64,000 nt of DNA, from positions 682,001 to 746,000 of the forward strand of contig JADJOR010000005.1 in assembly GCA_016713665.1 (NCBI GenBank), given 5' to 3'. Positions 36,228-47,147 of this stretch are shown piece after piece (positions within the stretch are counted from its first letter, which is position 1; the number at the start of each line of letters is the position of its first letter). The stretch is from Deltaproteobacteria bacterium (GTDB lineage: Bacteria > Myxococcota_A > UBA9160 > UBA4427). The notes beneath the pieces are model-generated. The model was not told where the DNA came from, did no database searches, and saw nothing but the letters and a program-made list of their open reading frames with translations. The position numbers and the translations under genes were made by a program.

Positions 36228-36248
36228 GAGCCCGGGAAACCGGGCCTC
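36228..36248 (-). terminator. Candidate hairpin downstream of the P450 gene
   Basis: GCCCGG and CCGGGC pair around a GAAA loop, extendable by GAG/CTC with one bulge. It lies about 90 bases after the stop of the P450 at 36336. There is no T-tract, so it is a weak candidate for intrinsic termination or RNA 3' end protection. Confidence 0.3.
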
Positions 36249-36335
36249 GCCCGCGACGTGATCGACGATCGCGGTCTCGATGGTCGAGAGCTTCGGCATT
36301 GTCAAAGCAATGGGGGAAGAGCGAATCGAGCCCCC

Positions 36336-37502
36336 TCAAACCCGAACGACCACCCGCTTCGGCCCGCGCAGGATCGCTCCGACCGTCTCGACATCCTTCG
36401 GATCCTCGAGCCGCATCGAAGGCATCCGCTCCGCGAGCGCCCCGAGCGCGACCCGCAGCTCCGCGCGGGCGAGCTGGGCGCCGAGACAGAAATGCGGACC
36501 GTGGCCAAACACGAGGGACTTCTCGAGCCCGCGTCGGGTGGGATCGAAGCGATCGGGCTCCGCAAAGACGGCGGGGTCGCGATTGGCGGCGGTGATCCCG
36601 AGGAGCATCTGATCGCCCGCCGCGATCCGCTGACCGCCGATCTGCGTGTCGCGGGCCGCGCGCCGCGGCAGGAGCGCGACGGGCGCCTCGAAGCGCAGCG
36701 TCTCGTCGGCGATCGCGGCACACAGCTCGGCGTCGGTCCGCGCGCGCTCGAAGAGGCTCCGCTCGCCGAGCACCGCCGCCATCATGCTCGCGATCGCCTT
36801 GAAGGCGGTGTCCGCGCCCGCCGGATACAGGATCCCGAGGAACGAGAAGATCTCGTCCTCCGTGAGGCGCTCGCCCGCGAGCTCGACCTGGATCAGGCGC
36901 GAGAGCAGGTCGCTCCCCGGCTCGGCGCGGCGCGCGCGCACGATCGGCGTCAGGTAGTCGCGGAACGCGCGCCAGGCCGCCGTCGCCTTGTCGGGATTCC
37001 ACGGAAAGAGAAACAGCGCGAGGCCCCACTCGAGGAAGAGCTTCTCGTCGTGGACGGGGATGCCGAGCAGGCGGGTGATCACGATCGCGGGGAAGCGGTG
37101 GGCGAAGCGCGCCACGAGATCGAAGCGGGTCTCGCCGGCGAGGGCGTCGATCAGCTCGTAGGCGAGGGGCTCGAGGATCGTCTTCTGCTGGGCGTCGACA
37201 CCGCGGGGCGTGAAGGCCGACGCGATCAGCGCGCGATTGCGCCGATGCTGCTCGCCGACCATCGATTGCATCGTCTTGCCGACGAGGGGCTCCTGGATGC
37301 TGGCGGAGGGGAAGCGGTCCTCGTCGGCCAGCGCGTCGCGCGTCTCGGCATGGGTCGTCGTCAGCCAGGCCGGCCGCCCGTGAAAGCGGACCGCCGCGAC
37401 GGGCCCCGCCGCCCGCAGGCGGGCGATCCGGGCGTGGAGGTCGGGGACGGGGGCGCGGGCGAGATCGAGGTCCGAATCGAGCTTGCGGTCGGAGTCCGGC
37501 AC
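36336..37502 (-). CDS. Cytochrome P450
   Basis: A 388-residue P450. The I-helix has PAGADTAFKAI with the standard acid-alcohol pair region, ExxR is ETLR, and the heme motif is FGHGPHFCLGAQLAR. The frame is open to 37745, but a GTG at 37502 with AGAGG 8 bases upstream (residues VPDSDRKLDSDLD) gives the normal family length and avoids overlap with the divergent SDR at 37618. The 115 bases between the two starts must hold both promoters. Neighbours are an atypical SDR, a serine hydrolase and another SDR on the other strand, suggesting metabolism of a hydroxylated or esterified lipophilic compound. Confidence 0.93.
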   Translation of the reverse strand: MPDSDRKLDSDLDLARAPVPDLHARIARLRAAGPVAAVRFHGRPAWLTTTHAETRDALADEDRFPSASIQEPLVGKTMQSMVGEQHRRNRALIASAFTPRGVDAQQKTILEPLAYELIDALAGETRFDLVARFAHRFPAIVITRLLGIPVHDEKLFLEWGLALFLFPWNPDKATAAWRAFRDYLTPIVRARRAEPGSDLLSRLIQVELAGERLTEDEIFSFLGILYPAGADTAFKAIASMMAAVLGERSLFERARTDAELCAAIADETLRFEAPVALLPRRAARDTQIGGQRIAAGDQMLLGITAANRDPAVFAEPDRFDPTRRGLEKSLVFGHGPHFCLGAQLARAELRVALGALAERMPSMRLEDPKDVETVGAILRGPKRVVVRV

Positions 37503-37617
37503 GGAAGCACCTCTCGACCCGGACGGTACGCCGTCCGCGGCTGGTCGCCGAGCGCGTTTTCGGAGACAGTAGGGCCGGGACACGATGCCTCTCCCGCCGC
37601 AGACCGGAGCCCCCACG

Positions 37618-38496
37618 ATGACCGAGCCGACGAAGCCCGCCCCGCCGAAGAGACCGAGCCCGACCGGCAAGCCGATCGCCGTCGTGATCGGCGCGACCTC
37701 GAAGTGGCAGGCCGACGGCCGCAACACGAAGCTCGTCCACGGCAAGGCCCTCGACGAGTCGGCGCTCCCCGTCGCCGTGCGCTGGGGCGTCGGCGGCGCG
37801 ATCGCCCAGAAATTCGCGCGCGAGGGCTACTTCGTCGTGCTGACGACACGCAGCGCGGCGAACGCCCGGCCCCTCGAGCAGGCGATCGTCGAGCAGGGCG
37901 GCGATGCGTCGATCGCCCTGCTCGATCTCGCGTCGCGCGAGTCGATCCGCGACGCCTTCGCGGGGATCGAAGCGCGCCACGGCGTCCCCGAGGTCGTCGT
38001 CTACAACGCGGGCTACATCGAGGGGCGGGACCTGCCGCCGGAGAAGGAGCTGCTCGAGGACTTTCCCGACGAGATGTTCGAGGTCGCGCAGCATGTCTCG
38101 AGTCGCGGCCCCTTCCTCGTCGCGAAGGCGATCCTCCCCGCCATGCGCCGGCGCGGCTCGGGCTCGTTCCTGATCACGAACAACCCCGCCGCGCTGCGCG
38201 GTCGCAAGCGCGGGACGGGCAACTCGCTCTACTACCCGCGCGTGATGATGCGCGCCCTGGCCCAGGTTCTGACGGAGGAGTATTCGGGCTTCGGGATCCA
38301 CGTCGCGAACGTGATCATCGACGGCCTGATCGATTCGCCCGGGACCCGCGCCCTCGAATGGGCCCGGGCGCGGCCAGAGCTGATCATGAACCCGGTCGCG
38401 ATCGCCGAGGCCTACTGGTACCTCCACACGCAGGACCGCTCCTGCTGGACCCACGAGATCCAGCTGACGCCCGCGGCCGCGACGCCGAGCCATTAG
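37618..38496 (+). CDS. Atypical SDR-fold protein lacking the YxxxK motif
   Basis: A 292-residue Rossmann protein. ATG 37618 is preceded by GGAG 8 bases away. The first strand IAVVIGATS is followed by an insertion of about 25 residues before the glycine-rich helix GVGGAIAQKFA. VVYNAGY replaces NNAG. At the catalytic position the sequence is NSLYYPRVMMRAL, so a Tyr is present but the Lys three residues later is absent, and the usual Ser lies in TNNPAAL. It may therefore be a binding protein or use a different mechanism. A serine hydrolase gene starts 7 bases after its stop, so the two are surely co-translated. Divergent from a P450 gene. Confidence 0.85.
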   Translation: MTEPTKPAPPKRPSPTGKPIAVVIGATSKWQADGRNTKLVHGKALDESALPVAVRWGVGGAIAQKFAREGYFVVLTTRSAANARPLEQAIVEQGGDASIALLDLASRESIRDAFAGIEARHGVPEVVVYNAGYIEGRDLPPEKELLEDFPDEMFEVAQHVSSRGPFLVAKAILPAMRRRGSGSFLITNNPAALRGRKRGTGNSLYYPRVMMRALAQVLTEEYSGFGIHVANVIIDGLIDSPGTRALEWARARPELIMNPVAIAEAYWYLHTQDRSCWTHEIQLTPAAATPSH

Positions 38497-38503
38497 GCCA
38501 ACC

Positions 38504-39811
38504 ATGGCGCGCGCCCTCGAATACCGCAGCACGTATGGCCGCTTCACGCGCGCAATCCGCCTCGGGTTGGTCTGTCTCGCGGCGGCGCTCGGCTTCGCTT
38601 GCGGCGGCTCGGAGTCCGAGCTCCCGTCGATCGGCGCCGCGGCCCCGGACCGCGGCGCGATCTCCTGGATCCGACGCTTCGCGATGGACCGCGTGCTCGA
38701 TCATCCGGTCTGGAACGGGAAGGCGGCGGGCTTCGTCGCCCTCGTGGCGCGCGACGGTCACGTCGCCTACGGGCGGAAGACGGGCTTCGCGGACGTCGCC
38801 GAGCGCCTGCCGATGCAGCTCGAGACCCGTTTCCAGATCGCCTCGATGACGAAACCGGTCACCGCCGTAGCGGCGATGATCCTCGTCGAAGAAGGCCGAC
38901 TCGACCTCGAGGATCGGATCGATCGCCATCTCCCCTTCTTCTCCGACCTCCGCGTCGCCACGGGTCCCGATGCCGAGGGGGGATTCGAAACGGAGCCGCT
39001 CGCGCGGCCCATTCTCGTGCGCCATCTCCTGACGTTCACGTCGGGCCTCGGCGGATACGGCGGAAGCGACGACCCGCTCGACCTGGCCTGGCGCGCGCGC
39101 GACATCGAGGCTGCGGGCCTCGGCACGCTCGCGCAGCGGATCGAGCGGATCGCGGGACTCCCGCTCTACGAACAGCCGGGTGGGCGCTGGCGTTATGGCT
39201 GGTCGTTCGACGTGCTCGCGCGCGTCGTCGAGATCGCCGCGGGCGAGCCCTACGACGCGTTCCTCGAGCGGCGGATCTTCGCCCCCCTCGGCATGCGTTC
39301 GACGGCTTTTCCGGACGCGCTGCCCGCCGATGCGCCGCTGGCGAGCATGTACACCCACGACCCGGACGGCGTGCTCGTGCGCGAGCCTCGCTTCGACGCC
39401 TGGTATGGCCGCGGCTGGACCCCGGGCGGCGGCGGCCTCGTCTCGACCGCCCCCGACTATCTCCGCTTCGCGTCGATGCTCGCGAACGGGGGATCCCTCG
39501 ACGGCGTCCGGATCCTCGCGCCCGAGACCGTTGCCGAAATGACACGACTCCACGTACCCGACGGGGTGCTCGCCGACATGCAGCTCGAAGGGCTCGGCTG
39601 GGGTCTCGGCGTCTGCGTCGTCGCGGACGCCGACAAGACACCGATGCGGGACACGAACGGCGACTTCTGGTGGAGCGGACGCTTCGGCTCGCATTTCTGG
39701 ATCAGCCCCGCGAGCCGCACGGTCGTCGTCGTGATGCAACAGACCGAACGCAGCGCCCACTCGGGTCGACCGATCACGGCGTCGCTGGTCCAGGCGATCG
39801 CTCTGCCCTGA
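38504..39811 (+). CDS. Serine hydrolase, class C beta-lactamase/CubicO family, lipoprotein-like
   Basis: A 435-residue exported protein. The N-terminus has an Arg-rich start, a hydrophobic helix and a lipobox-like LGFAC, so it may be anchored in a membrane. The beta-lactamase-fold core has QIASMTKPVTA (SxxK nucleophile), a YGWS-FDVL segment in the place of YxN, and FGSHFWISP near the third motif. Members include esterases, D-aminopeptidases and carboxypeptidases; class C beta-lactamase activity is not implied. It starts 7 bases after the atypical SDR gene. Ester or lactone hydrolysis in the same pathway as the neighbouring P450 and SDRs would fit, but this is inference. Confidence 0.9.
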   Translation: MARALEYRSTYGRFTRAIRLGLVCLAAALGFACGGSESELPSIGAAAPDRGAISWIRRFAMDRVLDHPVWNGKAAGFVALVARDGHVAYGRKTGFADVAERLPMQLETRFQIASMTKPVTAVAAMILVEEGRLDLEDRIDRHLPFFSDLRVATGPDAEGGFETEPLARPILVRHLLTFTSGLGGYGGSDDPLDLAWRARDIEAAGLGTLAQRIERIAGLPLYEQPGGRWRYGWSFDVLARVVEIAAGEPYDAFLERRIFAPLGMRSTAFPDALPADAPLASMYTHDPDGVLVREPRFDAWYGRGWTPGGGGLVSTAPDYLRFASMLANGGSLDGVRILAPETVAEMTRLHVPDGVLADMQLEGLGWGLGVCVVADADKTPMRDTNGDFWWSGRFGSHFWISPASRTVVVVMQQTERSAHSGRPITASLVQAIALP

Positions 39812-39938
39812 GCGCTGCCCTGGACGACGGCCGCTGGCCGTGGTCGCGGGCAGTCGTCAGAATCCTTCGAGCGCGCCTCCGCCAGGTCCTCTCGATTTTC
39901 CCGAGGACCGGCTCCGCGCCAGACTCAGGAGACATTGC

Positions 39939-40856
39939 ATGAAGGATCTACACGGCAAGGTCGGCGTCGTGACGGGCGGGGCGGGCGGCATCGGCCGGGC
40001 GATCGGCGAGGCGATGCTCGCCGAGGGCATGCAGGTCGTGCTGGCGGACGTCGTGGCGGACCAGCTCGCCGCGACGGTGAAGGAGCTCGGCGGGAAGGAC
40101 GTGATGGGGCTCGCGACGGACGTGACGTCCTTCGAGTCCCTCTGCGCCTTGCGCGACGCCGCGCTCGCGCGCTTCGGTGCGGTCCACGTCGTCTGCAACA
40201 ACGCCGCCGTCGGGGCCGGCGCGAAGGGCCACGTCTGGGAGCACCACCTGAACGACTGGAAATGGTCCCTCGACGTCAACGTGATGGGCGTGATCAACGG
40301 CATGAACGCCTTCGTGCCGATGCTGATCGCCCAGGACGAGGGCCACGTCGTCAACACCTCGTCCGGCAACGGCGCCTACTTCCCGATCGCGAGCAGCGGC
40401 ATCTATCCCGTGACGAAGGCCGCGGTCACCACGCTGACCGAGTGTCTCTGGGGCCAGCTGCGCCAGCTCGGCTCGAAGGTGAGCGCGTCGTGCCTCTTGC
40501 CGTCGAGCCCGAATCCGGGGGTGCTCGCGACGGGGATCTGGAAGGCCGGCGCGAATCGGCCCGATCGTTTTCTGCGCGGCGATCCCGACGACAACAAGCC
40601 CCGCGACGCGCTCGCCGACTATCGCGCGCGGGCGAAGGCGGCGGGGCAGGAGGTGCCGATCGCGCCGCTCTCGGACGTCGCCGACCTCTGCATCCGGGCG
40701 ATCCGCGAGGATCAGTTCTGGGCGACCTATCCCCTGGAGAACCAGACGCAGAAGCTGCGCGCGCGCTTCGAGTCGATGCTGAACCGCACGACGCCCGAGT
40801 ACCTGAACGAGGTCAACCTGATGGCCGCCGGCGCAAAGGAGCGGGCGAAGAGCTGA
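39939..40856 (+). CDS. Short-chain dehydrogenase/reductase (SDR)
   Basis: A 305-residue SDR. The motifs are TGGAGGIG, NNAAV, NTSS for the catalytic Ser and YPVTKAAV for YxxxK. The acid after beta-2 (LADV) suggests NAD preference. AGGAGA sits 8 bases before ATG 39939; the frame opens at 39840 but lacks a site there. An extended C-terminus of about 60 residues (ARAKAAGQEVPIAPL and following) contains SPNPG in the substrate loop, seen in SDRs acting on larger substrates. It is 127 bases after the serine hydrolase, so it may have its own promoter. Confidence 0.93.
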   Translation: MKDLHGKVGVVTGGAGGIGRAIGEAMLAEGMQVVLADVVADQLAATVKELGGKDVMGLATDVTSFESLCALRDAALARFGAVHVVCNNAAVGAGAKGHVWEHHLNDWKWSLDVNVMGVINGMNAFVPMLIAQDEGHVVNTSSGNGAYFPIASSGIYPVTKAAVTTLTECLWGQLRQLGSKVSASCLLPSSPNPGVLATGIWKAGANRPDRFLRGDPDDNKPRDALADYRARAKAAGQEVPIAPLSDVADLCIRAIREDQFWATYPLENQTQKLRARFESMLNRTTPEYLNEVNLMAAGAKERAKS

Positions 40857-40875
40857 AGGCGGCGGCGGACGCCTC

Positions 40876-41574
40876 CTATTTCGGCGGTCCCGCGGCGACG
40901 GCGCCGGGACCGCGCTCCTCGATGCGCGCGCGCAGGCCTTCGACCGACTCGATCGCCTGGGACTTCATCATCCGATCGCCGAGGGAGACGGGAATCGAGC
41001 CGCCGAGCTCGGTCCGCGTCTCGTGGATCGCCTGCGTGCCGCCCTGACCATCGGGTCGGAACTCCCAGTAACCGGCGGCGCCGGTCAATCGGACGACGTC
41101 CTCACCGGCGGGCGGCAGCAGCTCGTTCGCCTCGGCCCACTCGATGCGATGGACGCCCGTCGCCGGGTCGTGGGACTCCTCGACCCGCAGCACGAGCTCG
41201 CGATCGGCGAGCATGAGCGGCAGATCGATGAAGGTGTAGACGACGGCGCCGTTCGCGGTCCGCTCGAGGACCTTGCGGCGCTGGCCGCTCGGCGCGCGGC
41301 TCGGATCGACCATGTCCTCGAGCAGCACGCTCCGCGCGAACGCGGGCGGAACATCGAAGCTCGTCTCGAGCCGGAAGGTCGGTCGCCCCGGGACAGGCGC
41401 CTGCTCGACGAAGAGCGCGACGGCCTCGTCGCCCTGGCCACGGCGATCGGCGAGCTCCCAGCCCGGCGTGCTCTCGGCGGCCACGGCCGTCGAGGCGAAC
41501 GCCAGGCAGGCGAGGGCGAGCCGGGAGGAGAGCGGAGCGCGCAACGCGAAATCCGTGAATCGACGATTGGCCAT
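40876..41574 (-). CDS. Exported START/SRPBCC-type lipid-binding protein
   Basis: A 232-residue protein. A signal peptide (RLALACLAFASTAVA) is followed by a START-like helix-grip domain: VALFVEQAPVPGRPTFRLETSF, FARSVLLEDMVD, YTFIDLPLMLADRELVLR and a closing IPVSLGDRMMKSQAI helix. The ATG at 41574 fits the signal peptide; a longer frame to 41691 has no family support. START domains bind sterols, phospholipids or polyketides in a central cavity. An exported START protein beside P450, SDR and hydrolase genes suggests periplasmic binding of a hydrophobic compound. It converges with the SDR gene and is divergent from the amidohydrolase gene. Confidence 0.85.
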   Translation of the reverse strand: MANRRFTDFALRAPLSSRLALACLAFASTAVAAESTPGWELADRRGQGDEAVALFVEQAPVPGRPTFRLETSFDVPPAFARSVLLEDMVDPSRAPSGQRRKVLERTANGAVVYTFIDLPLMLADRELVLRVEESHDPATGVHRIEWAEANELLPPAGEDVVRLTGAAGYWEFRPDGQGGTQAIHETRTELGGSIPVSLGDRMMKSQAIESVEGLRARIEERGPGAVAAGPPK

Positions 41575-41827
41575 GGCGATGGATTCCTTCTTCAACGTCC
41601 CGATTCCGTTCGATCCGTCTTCCGAGCTCGGGCGCCGATCCCGCCCCGCGAATCCCGCCGGCGGCGCGCGAATCGGGTCCGCGCGGCGCATTCTCTCATA
41701 CTTCCGGGATGTCCGGTCGTGGCCACCGCGATCGAAAAGGGCTCATCGATCCCGCAGGGCGCAGCGAGCCGGCAGCTCGCCCGCAGCCGCCGCGCGGGGT
41801 TACACTGGCGCGCCAGGAGGAATCCGC

Positions 41828-43054
41828 ATGGACCGCTACCTCGTCGTCTCGTCCGATGGCCACATCGGGCTGCGCGCCCCCGACTACCGTCCCTACGTCG
41901 AAGCGAAGTACCGCGCCGCCTTCGACGAAGCGCTCCCGATCCAGATCGACGCCACGCGCCGCATGAGCGACTACTTCCTGATCACCGAGATCAACGAAGA
42001 GTGGCGCCACGGCCGCGACTACGAGCTCTCGGGCGCCTGGGACCCCGTCGCCCGCGACAAGGTCCTCGACGGCGACGGCATCGCCGCCGAGGTGCTCTTC
42101 CCGGACGGCGTGACGGAGATGAACGCGCCGCCCTTCGGCGCGGGCTTCACGATGCGCCCCGACGGCGCGAGCGCCGAGCTGATGTGGGCCGGCTGCGACG
42201 CCCACAACCGCTTCTGCGCCGAGTTCGTCCAGACTGCGCCCGAGCGGCGCATCGGCCTCGCCTGCATCCCGATCTACTGGGACGTCGCGCTCGCGGTGAA
42301 GAAGACGGAGGAGGCGCGCGCGAGCGGGCTGCGCGGGGTGCTCCTGCCGCCGATGTGGGGGAGCTTCGACGCCTATCATCATCCGAAATACGACCCCTTC
42401 TGGGCGACCTGCCAGGACCTCGAGATGCCGGTCCATTTCCATTCGGGCCCCGCGCCGATGGAGCAGTTCTTCGGTCCGCTGCCGCCGACGGATCGCGACT
42501 CGGTTCCGCCGGGCGCCGTCGGCAGCTACCTGATGGAGGTCCATCTCTGGCTGACGCGCCCGCTGACCTTCATGCTCTGGGGCGGCGTCTTCACCCGCTT
42601 CCCGAAGCTCAAGGTCGCGATCACCGAAGGCACCTCCGCCTGGGTCCCCGACTACCTCGATCGGCTCGAGTTCCATTATGCGAAGACGCGCGAGTCCCAG
42701 AAGCTCGGCGACTTCCGCGGCCATCTCGCCGAGTCCCCCGCCGACACCTTCCGCAAGAACGTCATGATCGGCGCGTCGTGCATGTCGCGCCGGGAGGCCG
42801 AGGCGCGCCACGCGATCGGTGTCGGGAACATGATGTGGGGCAGCGACTATCCCCATCCGGAGGGCAGCTGGCCCATGACGCGCCAGCAGCAGCTCGACGC
42901 GCTCCACGGGGTCCCGGACGCCGAGCTCGAGGCGCTGCTCGGCGGCAACGCCGTCGCCTTCTACGGCCTCGACGCCGGGAAGCTCGCGCCCCTCGCAGCG
43001 CGCATCGGCCCCGACAAGGCGGGCTTCCAGAAGGCGCGCGTCGCCGCGGCCTGA
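41828..43054 (+). CDS. Amidohydrolase family (amidohydrolase 2) protein
   Basis: A 408-residue TIM-barrel metal-dependent hydrolase or decarboxylase. AGGAGG lies 6 bases before ATG 41828. Metal-site features are SSDGHIG near the N-terminus (where related enzymes have DxHxH, here DGHIG), PVHFHSG mid-protein, an EGTSAW strand and MMWGSDYPHPEG near the C-terminus, as in ACMSD/gamma-resorcylate decarboxylase relatives. The first HxH is reduced to a single His, common in large uncharacterised members. A VOC gene follows 14 bases later. These two together suggest hydrolysis or decarboxylation of a ring-cleavage intermediate. Confidence 0.9.
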   Translation: MDRYLVVSSDGHIGLRAPDYRPYVEAKYRAAFDEALPIQIDATRRMSDYFLITEINEEWRHGRDYELSGAWDPVARDKVLDGDGIAAEVLFPDGVTEMNAPPFGAGFTMRPDGASAELMWAGCDAHNRFCAEFVQTAPERRIGLACIPIYWDVALAVKKTEEARASGLRGVLLPPMWGSFDAYHHPKYDPFWATCQDLEMPVHFHSGPAPMEQFFGPLPPTDRDSVPPGAVGSYLMEVHLWLTRPLTFMLWGGVFTRFPKLKVAITEGTSAWVPDYLDRLEFHYAKTRESQKLGDFRGHLAESPADTFRKNVMIGASCMSRREAEARHAIGVGNMMWGSDYPHPEGSWPMTRQQQLDALHGVPDAELEALLGGNAVAFYGLDAGKLAPLAARIGPDKAGFQKARVAAA

Positions 43055-43068
43055 GCCAGGGAGAAACG

Positions 43069-43488
43069 ATGAAGACGACCGTCGACCAGTTCTGCATCAA
43101 CGTGACGGACCTCGAGCGGTCGGTCCATTTCTACTCGGAGGTGCTCGGGCTCGCGGTGACCCACCGGATCGAGACGCCCGACTTCCGCGAGGTCGTCCTC
43201 GCCGGCGAGACCGGCGGCCGCATCCAGCTCGCCTGCCACCGCAGCCAGCAGGGCCCGATCGACCACGGCAACGCGTTCTGGAAGCTCTACCTGCAGTCCG
43301 ACGACTGCAAGCGGCTCTACGATCGCTGCATCGCCGCCGGCGCCGAGTCGATCACGCCGCCGACCCGCCTCGAGCATTGGCCCGTGACCGCGGCCTTCGT
43401 ACGCGATCCCGACGGCTACCTGGTCGAGATCCTCGAGACCCACGGCGAGACGCCGGCCGTGAGCGGCCCGGGCTCGGAGAAGTGGTGA
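43069..43488 (+). CDS. VOC family (glyoxalase/bleomycin-resistance fold) protein
   Basis: A 139-residue protein with the paired beta-alpha-beta-beta-beta units of the vicinal oxygen chelate family. It begins FCINVTDLERSVHFYSEVLGL, and the second half has AAFVRDPDGYLVEILE with the metal-ligand Glu. The first metal His position is an Ile-Asn pair (CINV), so one ligand may be missing. Small VOC proteins act as dioxygenases, epimerases or binding proteins. It is closely spaced after the amidohydrolase, with GGGAGAA before the ATG, so the two form one operon. Confidence 0.9.
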   Translation: MKTTVDQFCINVTDLERSVHFYSEVLGLAVTHRIETPDFREVVLAGETGGRIQLACHRSQQGPIDHGNAFWKLYLQSDDCKRLYDRCIAAGAESITPPTRLEHWPVTAAFVRDPDGYLVEILETHGETPAVSGPGSEKW

Positions 43489-43533
43489 AGCGGAGCGGGT
43501 GAGCGGCGCGGGGACCGTGAGCCGCCGTCGGGA

Positions 43534-43548
43534 CCGCGTTCAGCGCGG
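43534..43548. terminator. Weak hairpin between convergent genes
   Basis: CCGCG and CGCGG flank a five-base loop in the 87-bp gap between the VOC gene and the convergent kinase. No T-tract follows, so it is only a candidate for shared termination. Confidence 0.2.
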
Positions 43549-43575
43549 CGACCGAGCGGGGCTCGAGACCGCGTG

Positions 43576-46317
<2,742 letters not shown>

Positions 46318-46419
46318 GGAGCGGAGATTCGGCCCGTAGACCTCCGAAGCTGAGGGAATCGCCGCGCCGGGGAGGGGGCCTCGGGACTTTGGCGGAGACG
46401 ACCTCAGGGTTTTCGGGTC

Positions 46420-47010
46420 CTACGCCCGGTCCGGAGCCGGGCGAGGCGCCGCGAGCCGCCCTCGCGCAGCGAGGGCGAGCGCCTCGAGCTCGTCGCTCGC
46501 ATCGATGCCGAGCGAGAGGTTCATTCGGTTGTAGAAGTTCTCGATCGCGTTCGAGAGCGCGAGATCGGCGATCTCGCGCTCGTCGAAGTGGTGCGCGAGC
46601 TCGGCGAAGGTTGCGTCGTCGACCCGCATCGTGTGGGTCGCCTGCTCGACGAAGGCGAGAGCCGACCGCTCCCGGGCCGAGAAGACCGGACTCGTACGCC
46701 AGTCCTCGAGGGCATCGAATTTCGCGGTCCCGAGCTCGGCGCGGATCGCCGACGCGCGCTTGATGTCCTGGCAGAAGGCACAGCCGTTGAGCTGGGCGAT
46801 CCGCGTCGTCACCAGCAGCCGAAGCTCCGCCGGCAGCTTCGCACCGAAGCGCTCGAAGAGCTGGAACGCGAGCGAGATCCGCCAGGCGGCGGGCACGCGG
46901 TTGTAGACGACCTGCGACGGCGTGATCGAGCGGCCGAGGGCGCTGCGCACGGCGGCGTCGAGGAGTCGGCCGAGCAGGGTAGGCGGCTTCGCGATCGGTT
47001 CGAGGCGCAT
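46420..47010 (-). CDS. AhpD-like/carboxymuconolactone decarboxylase family protein
   Basis: A 196-residue all-helical protein. The core reads RLLVTTRIAQLNGCAFCQDIKR, giving the CxxC redox pair of AhpD-like proteins, but the His that usually follows two residues on is absent. FVEQATHTMRVDD and IADLALSNAIENFYNRM match the second half of the fold. Such proteins act as alkylhydroperoxidases or thiol-disulfide partners. The ATG at 47010 has AAGGAG close by; a second in-frame ATG at 47031 also has its own GGGAG. It is divergent from an ECF sigma factor gene across 137 bases containing an 18-bp palindrome, so sigma control is plausible. Confidence 0.87.
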   Translation of the reverse strand: MRLEPIAKPPTLLGRLLDAAVRSALGRSITPSQVVYNRVPAAWRISLAFQLFERFGAKLPAELRLLVTTRIAQLNGCAFCQDIKRASAIRAELGTAKFDALEDWRTSPVFSARERSALAFVEQATHTMRVDDATFAELAHHFDEREIADLALSNAIENFYNRMNLSLGIDASDELEALALAARGRLAAPRPAPDRA

Positions 47011-47070
47011 GAATTCTCCTTCTGGAGGCATGAAATCTCCCACTGGAGACCCGGAACCTCCCCCTGGAGA
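47008..47070 (-). repeat. Three 21-bp tandem repeats covering the AhpD-like gene start
   Basis: Units at 47008-47028, 47029-47049 and 47050-47070. On the coding strand each contains CTCCAGNNGGAG, a small inverted repeat in which GGAG is a ribosome-binding sequence. The first two units end in ATG, so the initiation region is duplicated. If translation began further upstream, each unit would encode seven residues of the form PPEGEFM. The CTCC arms could hide the GGAG in a hairpin. Confidence 0.7.
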
Positions 47071-47091
47071 AGAGGGGAGGGCGGGCGCGAT

Positions 47092-47109
47092 AAGGTTCCC
47101 GGGAACCTT
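47092..47109. promoter_or_regulatory. 18-bp perfect palindrome in a divergent promoter region
   Basis: AAGGTTCCCGGGAACCTT reads the same on both strands. It lies between the AhpD-like gene (start 47010) and the ECF sigma gene (start 47148), 39 bases from the latter. Each half includes GGGAACC, which resembles ECF -35 elements, but no well-spaced -10 was found. An operator for a dimeric repressor is the simpler reading. Confidence 0.6.
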
Positions 47110-47147
47110 TCCCGCCGCGATCTCCCCTTCGAGACGAGCAGCCGGCC

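Larger units (their letters stand above)
35736..36335. other. 600-bp gene-free region
   Basis: Between the decarboxylase start and the P450 stop there is no convincing gene; a plus-strand open frame from 35984 runs antisense into the P450 and has no family features. The region holds an 11-bp iterated motif at 36060-36103 and a GNRA-type hairpin at 36228-36248, both listed separately. Confidence 0.6.

Noticed and set aside
35984..36595. Possible plus-strand gene upstream of the decarboxylase.
   Set aside because: It overlaps the P450 3' end antisense, has no family features, and most of its length is the shadow of that gene.
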